From Aphelenchoides besseyi (taxonomy: Eukaryota > Nematoda > Chromadorea > Rhabditida > Aphelenchoididae), in NCBI GenBank assembly GCA_024699855.1, contig JAMPIQ010000003.1:2108001-2172000 (forward strand): DNA of 64,000 bases, read 5' to 3'. Under the pieces are notes generated by a model that was given only the letters and a program-made list of their open reading frames with translations, was not told the origin of the DNA and made no database searches. Numbering within the stretch: position 1 is the first letter of the stretch; each line of letters opens with the position of its first letter. Below are positions 23,923 to 35,753 of the stretch, one piece after another. A program made the position numbers and the translations under genes.

Positions 23923-25202
23923 ATGTTTGCGTCCACGGGCTTGAAGAGCATCACAAATGGCGGCCGATGCATCGAATCGAACAAAATGCACCAGAGCTGC
24001 GAATACCTTCTCGCATACAGTCAAGATGGACGTTTCGTTTACTCCGTTCGACCGAGTTACTCGCTGATCACAGTGTTTGATTCGTGGCTCGATCGAAAGA
24101 TGTATGTCAACGGTTGAATGCCGTGATCTTTTGATGGAATTCAGGTGGTTTATGAAGTCCGGTTTTCAATACAACGATTTATGTCCGAAACCGATCATTC
24201 ACGCATTGGCAACCAATCGTATTGCTGTGATTTACAACACTACTTCTAATCATATTGCTATTTGCGTTTATTTTTTGAATTTTGTCGACGAAACGTTTAC
24301 ATCGGAAGTCATCGTGTCAGATTTCAAAGTTCCGGATCTCGACGATGGTTCAAAGATGTGGAGAACTGAGGAAAAGGACCAGTTTTTGTTCTCTATTGCT
24401 ACTTATCGCGACGGTGTTAGCTTCTACTTGTTCAATAGTACCGAGAAAAAGGTCAGCTATTTGCACAAACTCAGCGATGTTTGTACGATGTGTGAATTTC
24501 ATTTTAACGCCGCTAAACAAAGAATTTACGTTTGTTGCCGTGGACGTTTCAGTCACTCCAAAGTCTATTTGGTCCGCTTTGATGCCACAGATGACTCGCG
24601 CAAACAATTCGAAGAGTTTCGGATGCCCGAAGAATTCAGTTCGCAATGGGTAAGAGGTTGTTTGGAAGCTTTAAAACTGTTTTCTAGTCCACAAAACATT
24701 ACCTTTTGCGATGGAGTCACGCGTATGAAGGATCGAATTTGTATGCGATTACTGAATGCTTTACCGATCTCTTTTACTCACAACCCACCAAAGCTCCTCA
24801 ATTGTACATTTTCAATTTGGATTCTGGTGCAATGGATTGTTATGCTTTGAACTCGTGCAATCAGCTGTTGAATAGTGTTGTGATGAACGTCTTCGACGGC
24901 TATCTGACTATTCACAGCAACGTGAACGACCGAACATTGCCGTGGACCACCGGATTGTACGCGTTGACGTTCGTTTTCTTCAGTTTAACCATGATCTTCT
25001 TTGCTTCAGGAAGCCTGAGACTCTGCTCAACATGGCATTCTTCAACTGCAGTACGAAGATCAAAGCCGATTCCAAGTACGCAACTCTTATGCGTCCGTTC
25101 ATTTTTTCTAACCGTCGCGCCGGAACAACGAAACGCAAGTTGACGGAAAACGTTTTCGATTTCGCAGACGAAACTGCGTCGCCATCACAAAAGCGAAAAT
25201 AA
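23923..25202 (+). CDS. Orphan protein with propeller-like repeats
   Basis: Not recognised. Four exons join in frame: from MFASTGLKS to DSWLDRKM, then WFMKSGFQYNDLC onward, then STKHYLLRWSHAYEG onward, then KPETLLNMAF to the end. The protein is about 370 residues, rich in aromatic residues and repeated short beta-type runs such as GRFVYSV, HIAICVYFLNFV, QFLFSIATYRD, KQRIYVCCRGRF and SKVYLVRFD, typical of seven-bladed propellers such as WD40 or kelch, but no clear WD or kelch signature. The tail is basic (TTKRKLTENVFDF, then SPSQKRK) and may be a nuclear localisation signal. The start follows a TTTCAG by one base. Confidence 0.6.
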
Positions 25203-26046
25203 TATCGTTTGATGTAAAACTTCTATTTTGTATACATACGTTTGGTTAATAAAATTTGTTGTTATCACAAACAACTTTCCTAAGGGCGGTGGTTTGAGAA
25301 GTTCGATCGGAAGATTAAAAATCATATTCGCCTCCTTTCCAACTGCGCCGGTGCGGGTTTCCGATCGGCGGTGAGCGTTGTACGTTAATCCACTGTTGCG
25401 AAAACTGGAGACGCTCATTCACATTCCCAAATCAACGGGAAAGTGGACACCCCTCCCGAGGGTTCGACTTATCACGAACGTCGCGGGTGGACAGCGAATT
25501 TGAGCGGAAATGAGCCGATCAAAAACTCGAGAGTAGAACGCGAATCGAAACTCGTCGCGTTCATGCGAACGAACCGCCGTTGGTGTTTCCAAAGTTACTC
25601 CGCGATTCCAATCGCGCGCTCATTTTTGTTCTTTGCCATTTTGCGTCGTGACGGTTTCGGGATCGAATCGGAGATTCGCGACGTATTCGAATGCATAGGT
25701 GGACGTGAACGTTCGTTTGCAAATTCGTGCAGAAGACCGTTTGAGTTAACAGAAGCGAACTTTTTTCGAATTGACGTTTCAAACGCAACGCTCAACGTTT
25801 TCAGCAGCGACGTTACGTTCCACTTTTTTTGGCGTTGAGCGTGAAAGTTCCGATGTTAAGCAAAAAGGTTTTAGTGTTCCGCTAATTCGATCAGCGATTG
25901 CGCGTCTTTGAGAGTTGACGAGAATTTGTTCTGATGAGCGTGTTTTTTGAGTTTCAGAAGTCTCGAAGATCTTCGTATCGATTTATGCAACGACTAGGAA
26001 GGTGGGTGTGGAGCGAATGGAAGCGACTGTAAATTGAATTCGAACG
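25203..26046. other. Intergenic, no gene seen
   Basis: Region between the propeller-like gene and the first LDL-receptor gene. A 131-codon plus-strand frame (25443-25838) and two opposed minus-strand frames overlap here without motif or splice support, so I treat all as chance. It should include the promoter of the receptor. Confidence 0.4.
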
Positions 26047-28942
26047 ATGATTCCATCGTTCATTCAATCGCTATGCTTCCTCTTCTTTGTTTCTGAATTC
26101 ATTATTCCAACGATCTCGGCTCAATCTGACGGTAAACCTCGGAATTCTAAGTTGTCGGATTCTTCAGTTTAGGTGCAAATTGTAACGCCGACGAGTTTTC
26201 GTGTTTGAATTACGTTGGACAACTCGCTTGTCTGCCAAACTCGTGGAAATGTGATGGAAAGGTTTTTGATTGGAACGTTGAAATCACACATTTTAAGCTT
26301 TTTAGCAAGATTGTTTATCCTTGGAAGATGAACAAAACTGCACGATAACACCGATTCAATGTGCTTCCGATGAGTTTCGGTACTTCGATTCGTATCGATT
26401 TTGTTTGTAGCATTGATTTTAGTTGTGCACATCGACACATGTGTGTGGAAGATACGTTTCTTTGTGATGGCAATCGAGGTACTCGAAGCTCATGAAGAAG
26501 CACGTAAATCGGTTGTTTAGATTGTCTCGACTCATCAGATGAGATGGACTGTGATTTGTATAAAACGTGCAATCCGACAACATCTTTTATGGTTAATTAT
26601 CAAACTGAGATGCTTAGTGATTGGTTATTCTAGTGTTCGACAGGAGAGTTTTGTATTCCAAAAGAACGCAAATGCGATGGAGTTCCGGATTGTCCCAGTT
26701 AGTTAAAAAGCTTTGAATGATCATCGAGTTTCGACTTCAGATCGATCAGATGAATTAAATTGCCCGTTTTATCGCAAAGTTGGTCGTCTAACCTGTTCAC
26801 CAAAAGTAATCGTCCATTCGAGTAATCGACCATTAGCCGTTTCAGAGTTTTGCCTGTCGATCGGGTTTGGAATGTGTGAGCAGAAGATATCAATGTGATG
26901 GAGAAGCAGGTTTGCACAATTTCAATCGTCTTATTCTTCTTCAGATTGTGCTGATGGAAGTGACGAACAGGGATCAGTTTGTGAGATGAAGCGACGCTGT
27001 CAACCCGGAGACAAAATTTGCGGAAATGGTATTTGCAAGCCGGAACGTTTATTTTGCGACAAAGAAGTCGACTGTACTGATGGTTAATTTCATGATTTGA
27101 GCTTCAAAGTAACCGGAGATCTTAGGTTCGGACGAATCGAATTGTCCGGTGGATGCAGAGAAAGGGAGTTCATGTCCCACTGCCTATTATAGTTGTGATA
27201 AGAATGGTGACTTGTGTATTCCATTTCACCATCTTTGTTCCACACCAGACGCTGTTAATGACTGTGTTGAGCGTTCTGTTTGTCGACAGAATTTACGTAT
27301 GTGTAAGCTACTGAAGTCGATGTGTAGCCGTATTTTAGGGTTTTGCACGGTCTCTACTGATCCGAATTGTCGATGTCGACGTGCGTACAACAACAATACG
27401 ATCTGCTATTGTCCATCCGGATTTCGACCAATCAACGGGATTTGTGTCGACTTCGATGAATGTAAACAAGTTCCGGGAATCTGCGCTCAGAAATGCATGA
27501 ATCTACCCGGCAGTTACTCTTGTACTTGTCATTCTGGATACGAACTCTATGCAGCTCCAGGAGAAAGTGTTCCGTCGAGATGTCGAGCACGCGGTTCAAA
27601 TGCACTTCTTTTGTTGTCGAATCGTGCGGAAATACGTCAATTCGATTTGGTCACTAATCGTTATCGAAGATTGGCATCGAATCTGAGCAACGATGTTGTT
27701 GTTGATTATTGGTATAAGAACGAGACGATCATTTGGTCCGATTCGACAAATGGACAACTGATAGCGTGCACAACAACGCGAATGGACGACGGATTGTTGA
27801 AACCTTTGGACAACTGTGTGGATAGGATCACAACAAACGTGAAGGAGAAAACTGCATCGTTCAAAGGAATGGCATTCGATTGGATTCACGGATTGTTATT
27901 TTGGACTGAAAGTGATTCATCGTCAGTGGTCAGTTCATTGTCTAAGACATCGGTTATCTTGTTTTTTAGATCATAGTTTACAATCTTGTGGATGTGCATT
28001 ATCGCGTTCTAATCGACACTTCAATTAACGAACCGGGAGCAATTGTTGTTGATCCATCGGTTGGATTAATTTTCTGGACGGACGTTGGAATGGTGCCGCG
28101 AATTGAACGAGCGGGAACAGACGGCGAAGATCGACGAGTAAATCAACTTTCTTACAGCAATTCAACGATGAAGTTTTAGCAAATTATTACTCAAGAACAA
28201 CCGCTTCTTCGTTGGCCAACTGCTCTTACAATCGACATTGTGGATCGTCGTATTTACTGGGCAGACGTCAAGGCAAAAGCTGTGGTTTCGGCAAACTACT
28301 ACGGTGAAGACGTTCGTGTTGTTATGCATTCGTACACGGAACTCGGACATCCGTTTTCAATGTCAATCTTCGAAGATCGTTTGTACCTTAGTGATATCGA
28401 TCGTGAAGGCATTTTGGTTATGAACAAATTTGATGGCAGTCAAATGAACGTTCTTCTCAACGGTCTTCCAGGCCCGACTTCTGTTCGCGTATTCCACGAT
28501 CAACTTCAATTAGATCAACGGAATTGGTGTGCGAATCATACGTGTGATCATTTGTGTTTACCGAAAGCTCGTATTCGTAAGCTTGTAAAACAACTCCAAG
28601 TATATCGACTTCTTTCTAGGTGCCATAACATTGAAGAAGGAGTTGCCAAACGACGATCTGCCACAATTTCAATGTCTGTGCAGCATTGGCTATAAATTGG
28701 ACGAAACGAACAGAAACAAATGTACTCCAACCGATGACTCGACTGATTTGACAGAAAAGATTCCTCGTCCGGTTCCGAATAGCCGACTGAAAAGACGGAC
28801 CAGTATCTTGAAAACTTTGGCGTTTATGATAATAATTGGTCTTCTAATTGGTGGATTTGTCTACATGAGAAGAATGGCCAGACAACCGCGTTATACACGA
28901 ACGGCCGTTCAATTCGAGAATCTCGCTTTCGAGGCCTCTTGA
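26047..28942 (+). CDS. LDL-receptor-family protein, yolk-receptor-like (copy A)
   Basis: An endocytic lipoprotein receptor on the cell surface. Nematode oocytes use such a receptor (RME-2) to take up vitellogenin, and this is the likeliest role. The start at 26047 gives a signal peptide (FIQSLCFLFFVSEFIIPTIS). Then come about six LDLa modules, with calcium-binding SDE motifs in CADGSDEQGSVC and DCTDGSDESNC; the sixth, around CSTPDAVNDC, is degenerate. Next is an EGF-like pair (CYCPSGF, then a calcium-binding-type DFDECKQVPGICAQKC), then a propeller with YWTD-like strands (IIWSDS, LLFWTES, LIFWTDV, RIYWADV), another EGF-like module and one membrane segment (FMIIIGLLIGGFVYM). The cytoplasmic tail is short, ending QFENLAFEAS, so it has FxN but not NPxY. 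It is paralogous to the gene at 32296-35753. Confidence 0.9.
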
Positions 28943-29134
28943 TGGTTGTCACTTAATTTCACATCAAGCCGGTGGTTTCTGTTACGTGGTTTTACAATGC
29001 ACTCTTCTTTGTGTTAAGTACAAAACTTTTGGTTTTTAGTGTAATAAATTTGTTATACTTTTTATTAAGAATACAATCTCGTTGAACTTGTGTGATTGAG
29101 AAGTAGCAGTTTTGGATTTGAGAGAACACGAAGT

Positions 29135-30987
29135 TTAAGCTCCGAATACGTAACCGGACGGATTCAATGGCAAATGCTCGGCTGAAGCAACGGTTGCACT
29201 TGACATTTTTATCGTCCACGGTTTCGCTGTGCTTGTTGATGGCCGGCTGACAGGAGTGGTTTGTTGTTTCATGGAATACATTGGTCTCTTTGATACCACT
29301 GGTCGATAATAAGTATGATGAATATTTTCGTTTGATTGAGGGACTGAAGGACGAGGTCGATAACTTTGCGAAGAGTGAGAAGTCGGTTGACGGTATTGAG
29401 TTTGTGGACGATAATTTTGTCTACTTGGCATTGAATAAGCACCAGTGTTGACTCTGACTGTTTGTCGTTGTGGAACTTGTGGTTTCTGTTGTTGATATTG
29501 AGTATTTGGACGACGTTGTTGAATTGGTTGACGATTTGCGTAATGAGTCGGTTGTTGAATCGGCCGTTGCATATACGAGTTTTGAGCAACTGGTTGTGGA
29601 TGAGTTTGTTGATAGGTGCCTGAAAGTTGAGTTTGAAAATTAAATCTCGACGTTTACATTTAACTACCTTTGAACTGATAAGAAGAAGGGGTTTGCGCTC
29701 GTTGATGATATGTCAACGAAGTAGATGGACGTGGATAAACGGATTGCTGAGCGGAAGGACGTCGAAAAGTAGGAGCCGGTTGATACGCTGAAATATCCAT
29801 TGCCTATTTGAAAAGGCGTTCGAATTTACCGGCGTTGTGATTCTGGTATGTTCCTGTTTGATAGGGACGACTGTTTTGCATTTTGGCTGATTGATATGAT
29901 GCTGTTTGGCTTTGCGGACGCTTTGTCACGTAATTCATTGGTCGATAGTTGTTCTGTTGTATCCTTGGTCCACGGCTTTGAGGCATCTTTGCGTACTGAT
30001 AGTTTTGTCGTGGAGCTTGTTGATTGTAAGGAAATTGACTGTGTTGAGGTCGAGTGTATTTTTGTGGTTTATTCGATGGAGCGGTCTGGCCGAAAGATTG
30101 ATGTTGAACGTGTGGATAAGATTGCCCAGTTTTCTGTTGTGCATTAACATTTTGACGAAAGCTATTGGGTCGAGAATACTGAGAGGTTGGTTGTCTTGGT
30201 TTGTTTGCTGATAGCGGTTGAGGACGATAAGTCGATGTTTTTGGTGATTGATTGTAATTACTTGCGGATGAAACAGAAGTTGAAGCTTGATTTGATGGTT
30301 CCGGTCTTTTGGTGAACTTAGCTCTTGCGTCAACTGATGAGTTTCGTGGAACATTGAAAGCCGTTGAAGATGGCGAAGCCGGTCGATTAGAACCCGATGG
30401 CACAAATGCCGGTTTTCGTATGGTAGCGGGAGTTGTTGGAATGGTTGGTTTTAAGCCAACAGATGTGTTCGATTCTGCACTTGATGAACTGGACTTTCCT
30501 AATGTTATGAAAGAGTTGAGATTCAAATACAAAAGTCAATTACCGCTTTTGTCAACCCAAGACGGATATTGAGTGCTTGTTTCGCTGCTGTCCAAATTCA
30601 CTTCGTAACTCACACTTGTTGATGGAGTTGTTTTGGTTGTTTGTATTGAAGTGGCGGTAGTGGAATCTACAGATTTCTCTAGACTGCCTCCAAGTCGCAT
30701 ACTCTGCTCATTACTGTACTCATTGTCAGCTACAAACTTTGTAACTTTCATGAAAGACACGAACTTACATTCTTTTTTCAAGGCTTCTTGATGACTTTGA
30801 TCTTTCGATTCGTTATCTTGCTCCACATAAAATCGTTTGGTTTCCGGATACAATGCTTTAAACTTACCGAACCACTTATCATCGACTTCGAAGTTGTCTC
30901 GTCATATTCACCGTCGTAAGAGGCAGAGTATGTAAAAGGTAAAAGCAAAAGAACGATCCATAAAGCCGAGTACCGTAACCCGAACAT
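29135..30987 (-). CDS. Secreted Gln/Pro/Tyr/Arg/Ser-rich low-complexity protein
   Basis: The start at 30987 gives a strong signal peptide (MFGLRYSALWIVLLLLPFTYS) and a short acidic stretch. The rest, roughly 450 residues, is low complexity: Ser/Thr-rich first, then dominated by Gln, Pro, Tyr, Asn and Arg with short motifs such as NRQPIQQRRP and YRPQTQYRQ. It ends LNPSGYVFGA. No catalytic domain is visible. Such proteins often belong to extracellular coats (cuticle, eggshell, mucus), but the function here is unknown. The N-terminal exon joins to the next best through a 56-base intron (donor CGACG|GTGAAT, acceptor TTTAAAG), which has a poor acceptor; the stronger GTAAGTTT donor just downstream leads to early stops. 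Gene A ends 192 bases away, on the opposite strand. Confidence 0.65.
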
Positions 30988-32295
30988 TGCCGACTTGTAA
31001 TTGCGATCAAATGTCTGAAATTGACGAAAATAATAAGATTAGAAAGTTGAGAAAAATTCAATGTCAGTCTGAAGCAATTGACCTCAGTGTAATGAGGGAA
31101 CTTGCGCAGTGTAACGAAAGATCGAGAAACGTGCTGCGACGTTCCAATCAAATTGAATTGGACCATAAAAATCAACAGGAAACTTACATTGAAGAGCGAT
31201 CGGTGAACACAAGTCAACTCCAAGAGAACAGTAAGAACTTTAAGGACGCGAAACCACAAGCGTTTTCGGCAATTATACGCCCTCCCACTTTTCGATCATC
31301 GAAGGTCGGGCGGTTTAAAGCCGTTGAGGGAAAACGAGTCGACAGCACAAAAAAAGAAGTGGGTTTCGATTGCGCGCTTTCCGGAAAAATTGTTTTTTGC
31401 GCATCTTTTTGTTGCACTTTCGTGTTTTTGGCCGTCGACTCAAAACGATCAGGGTCTATCGTGAGGGGGTTACGTTGACACACAAAACTTTTAATCATCT
31501 TTCTTGTACGATTCGTCACAAAAAGTTTCTGTGTCATCAAAACCAACAAACGTTTCGGCGCAGTTTGAAGTATTGGAATTATTGTCATCAAAGCGATTTG
31601 AACAACAAACAAAAATCGAAGACCGACGAACAAAACGTCGAGATGAACACCCGCAGTGCTATCGAGAATAATCGTTTCGGTTATTGTGTCTTATGAAAAC
31701 CTACGAATTGACTAATAACTGTTTATCGTTAACTAGAACTAATTAACATTTCGATTTAGATAAGTGCACTCACGAACTTGTAGTGATCAGTAAACGCTTA
31801 AAACGTGATAAATTAGAAATCGAACATTGTTTCGATCTGTACACAAGTGAATATACCCAACGAAGAGTGGAAGAGGTGCTTACGAAACAAACGGATCGCA
31901 CGAAATTAGAATCTTGAAAACGACCAGAATCGGAGAACCCGAGTTAACGCGGTAGAAAACAGAAGTCAAGAATGATGTGATGTGGTTTATCTTTTAAAAG
32001 AATTAAAACGAATACACACAATGAGTTACAACACGAATTCGAACGAATCGACCATTGATGGACGACGCGAAAAGCTCTTTTTCATTGCACTTTACGTGAA
32101 AACGGGATTCAGATAGTAGATAAACAGCTGGACCACATTACAACAAAAATTCAAACAGTAAAACAAACATTGGTATATTATAAGAGCAGAGTAAGAGGAG
32201 AGGCACAATGGTTTTTTATAAAAAAAAGGTTTTGAGCACTAGGAGACAAATGAAAAGATTCCCGTGTTACGAGTCGTTAGATGATAACTGAGTAT
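30988..32295. other. Intergenic, one long unsupported open frame
   Basis: Between the low-complexity gene and the 3' end of receptor copy B. A plus-strand frame (30987-31478; first ATG MSEIDENNKIRKLRK) is open for about 155 codons and charged in its first half, and an overlapping minus-strand frame covers 31214-31633. Neither has a motif or splice support. I see no other feature. Confidence 0.35.
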
Positions 32296-35200
32296 TCAAA
32301 GATCCGGATCTTCTGTTGTTGGTCGGTAAACGGGATTGTCGAATTGAAGAACAGTGAATGGTCGACTTCGGCGGCTGTTCCAAACGTAGCCTGCAACTCC
32401 AAATCCAGCGACTACCAAACAGAAGATGAAGAAGAGCAGTGTGAAGCTGAATCCTGATCCATTGGTTACACCAGCGATTCCTTCCAAGATGCACAGTGTT
32501 TCGTCTTCAAGGCTCTTGCTAAAGCCTTTCGAGCATGCACAAACGTATGGGAGACCTTCCAACTTCTTTTCCTCGCTCGAGTTTTTGGCACCTAAACAAA
32601 TTGGTGTCTTTGAATCGATTTTCGAACTTACGATAATGAGCCCGTGGCAAACACAAATGCTGACAGTTGTGATTTGCGCACTTGTTTGGATGTTCGGGTT
32701 GAGCTTGTTTGTGGTAAACCCGAACAGTCATCGGGCCACTGATTCCACTGAGCAGAATGTTCACATCGTCGCCGCGGAATTTGTTCACGGTAAGTACGCC
32801 TTCTTTGTCCCAATCAGTCCAGTAGAGTCGTTCTTCGAAGACGGTCAACGAAAATGGATGTCTCAGATGCTCGTGCGAATGAAGAACAGTTCGAATGTGC
32901 TGGCCGTAGTAGTCGCACGATTGGATCATCTTCATTTTTGCATCCGCCCAGTAGAGTCGTTGATCCAAAATATCAACGGCCAAACCGTTGGGCCATCGCA
33001 CTGCATCTCCACTTAAAACTTCGACACGATCGTTTCCGTCCATTCCGGCACGTTCGATTCGAGCATGTGATCCCCAATCGGTCCAGAAAATTAAGCCGGC
33101 AGTCGGATCAACGGCAATGGCACGCGGTTCATCGAGACCATCTTTAATGATTGCACGACGATGGCGATTGGCTGAATTGAGATCGAGGACAAAAATCTGA
33201 AATTCACTTGTTTATTAGTTCGTAGATTTCGTTTACCTTATCCAATCCCGTATCTGTCCAAAATAGCAAACCGTGAACCCAATCAACGGCCAAACCGTCT
33301 GGAGTTGAGACTTCATCACCAACAAGCGTCGTGTTTGTTGTGTTTCCAACACAATCGTGAAGATCACCGAGCCATGCCGTTCGATTCATTTGACACATCA
33401 TGATTTGTTCCTTCGAAACATCAGACCAAATGAGTGATTGATTGAAGTGCCAGTAGTCCATTGCCACCGCTGACTCCAAACGATTGACCAGTGGATGATA
33501 CCTAAATGAAAATTTTGTTTGTACTATCAACCTTCATAGCTCACTTGTTTGTCGTCATATCGTATTGACGGATTGTGGCACGGTTGGAGAGCAGAAGAAG
33601 TGGATCTTCTCCGACAGCACGGCATTTCGATGGAACTATTTTGCCGGATTCGCGAACTAATTTGTAATTCGGATGACACGCACACTGGTAAGAGCCGGGA
33701 AGATTCGTGCAGATCTGATCACACTTTCCGGGTGTTTGACATTCGTCGACATCTGAAGCAAACTTCCTGTTATTTCGTCCTCGAGTTCAGTAAACATACC
33801 GACACAGTTGCCACCGGACGTATCAAATCCATCTGGGCAGTAACAGACGACTCCTTTCTTCGTGTACGGTTGCACGCACTTGCAGTTCATGTCCATTGGA
33901 TGGTCTTTTGCCAAACCACAGGTTCCAACTGGTTTGCCGTCGTTGCAAACTGACTTCAACGGACAATCGTGAGATGACGAGTTGCTTTTGCAGAGGACGG
34001 CGTACGGAATGCACGTGATCGGAGTTCCGGGACATTGAAATTCGGTGTCTGTGTTGCACGAGTACTCGGTGAAATTGCCTTCTGATTTTGGACAATCTTT
34101 TTCGTCGGAACTAAACAAAACGGTTATTTGTTTTGTGCAAAATGGTCAACTCACTTGTCACCGCAATCGTTCTTTCCGTTGCAGAATTCGTCTTTCATTC
34201 GACAGATTCCGTTGTCGCAGTTCTTAAAGCCAACCGGACATTTGAAATCCTTTCGCTGATCGCAGTTTTCTTCATCCGAATGATCTGAACAGTCGAAATC
34301 GCCATCGCATTGCCAATCTTTGCTGATGCAACTGGCTCCCGATTTGCACTTGAACTCCTAAACAAATCGCGTGAAAGTGAATTCAGAAAACATAAGTTAC
34401 GTTTGCTTTACAAGTCACAGTGTGAAGAGGATGATATTCCTTGCATAACTCGGGACTCTCGTCACTTTGATCCGAGCAATCAGCTAAAATTCATTGTAGG
34501 TCAACTGCTTTCTATTGAACTCATGAACACCAACAACCATTTCGGTGCTCGTTGCTTACCTTCGCCATCACACTTCCACTCTGAAACATTTGTAATTATC
34601 GTTGTTGTGAGATTGTTCAAATCTACCTTTCGGAATGCAAAACTGAACGGATTTGCACTTGAAATGGTCCTTCGCATTACAGGTCGTGATGTCGTGACAG
34701 TCCTTTTCGTCCGAACCGTCTGAACAATCCGAATCGCCATCACAAACCTGAAAACAAAGTTTTAACAACTCGTAATTGAGATAATACTTACCCATTTCTT
34801 GAAAATACACTTCGAATTGTCAGCACATCTACAAATTTGTAGATCATTCGCTGGTTTCTGGCGTAAACTCACTTGAATTCTTCCTCGGCATCGCACTTCA
34901 AAGTCGACGTTCGATCTTTTCCACAAATCTTTTCGCTTTCGTCCGACTTGTCTGCACAATCCTCTTGGCCGTCACAGACCCACGACTGAAAGAGACGATG
35001 ATTGTTTAGACTATGCAAATCCACGTACCTTCGGAATGCAAGATGTTAAGTGTCCGAGAAACGATTCGCATTTATGCTGATCGTTAGTACAAGTGACGTC
35101 TAAACAGCGAATCTGAGCGACAGTTTTGAAAAAGAAAACTCACTTTGACAGTTTATCTCATCGTCACGCCCAGGACAGTCGAATTCCCCGTCACATTTCT

Positions 35201-35753
35201 GAAGCATTCGAACTTCAATGATTATCGATATTCAGTTCACAAACCCATCCTTTCGGAATGCAAACGTTCGAAAAGAGCGATGGAATCGCATGTAGAGTAC
35301 GACCAGTTGAACGTTGAGCTGACGGTTCGACGGTTTCGCATTGATACTCCGTTTGATTGTTACACTTGGAGATCTTCTTTTTGGCTGGAAAGATTCAAAT
35401 CAAAAACGAAAATGTTTTGGACACTTACGATCGCACAATTCCGGTGCTTCATCATCACCGTGTTCGCAATCTAAAAGTTCGTATTAAGACTTGAAGTTCA
35501 TTGCTCCGCATACCGGTATCGTTGTCGCATTGCCACGCAAATGGAATGCAACGACCGCTGCGGCATTGGAACATTCCTTTGCACGCATTTGATCCTAAAG
35601 ACTCAGCAGTTAGAATCGAAGTTTGAGTTCGCTACCTTTCGTTGCCGGATGAACAAGAGCATTGGGTGCCAAGGCGTGAGCTGTTGGAAGCCATTGCGAT
35701 ACGACCACCAGAACGGTCACGACTAGAGCGCACCAAGAGGAGCGCTTCAACAT
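32296..35753 (-). CDS. LDL-receptor-family protein, yolk-receptor-like (copy B)
   Basis: A surface lipoprotein receptor of the same family as the gene at 26047-28942, in reverse orientation. The start at 35753 gives a signal peptide (MLKRSSWCALVVTVLVVVSQ); an earlier in-frame Met lies at 35798. About seven LDLa modules can be seen, for example CSDGSDEKDC, CSDHSDEENC and CGDKSDEKDC, plus a degenerate eighth. EGF-like modules follow (CYCPDGFDTSGGNC and CDQICTNLPGSYQC), then a full YWTD propeller (LLFWTDT, LIFWTDW, RLYWADA, RLYWTDW), a final EGF-like module, one membrane segment (FSFTLLFFIFCLVVAGFGVA) and a short tail. The tail contains FDNPVY, the classic FxNPxY internalisation signal. This supports an active endocytic receptor, perhaps the main one. 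Many introns are only 38-60 bases. Confidence 0.93.

Noticed and set aside
25443..25838. A 131-codon plus-strand frame.
   Set aside because: Opposed frames on the other strand are nearly as long, and it has no splice sites or motif.
29135..30987. A one-base frameshift near 30895 in the low-complexity gene.
   Set aside because: A 56-base GT-AG intron restores the frame, so a frameshift is not required, although its acceptor is weak.
30987..31478. A 163-codon plus-strand frame in the gap between the receptors.
   Set aside because: No motif, no splice support and an equally long frame on the other strand. It is noted under the intergenic entry only.
34310..34723. A 137-codon plus-strand frame inside receptor copy B.
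   Set aside because: It is antisense to clear LDLa exons.
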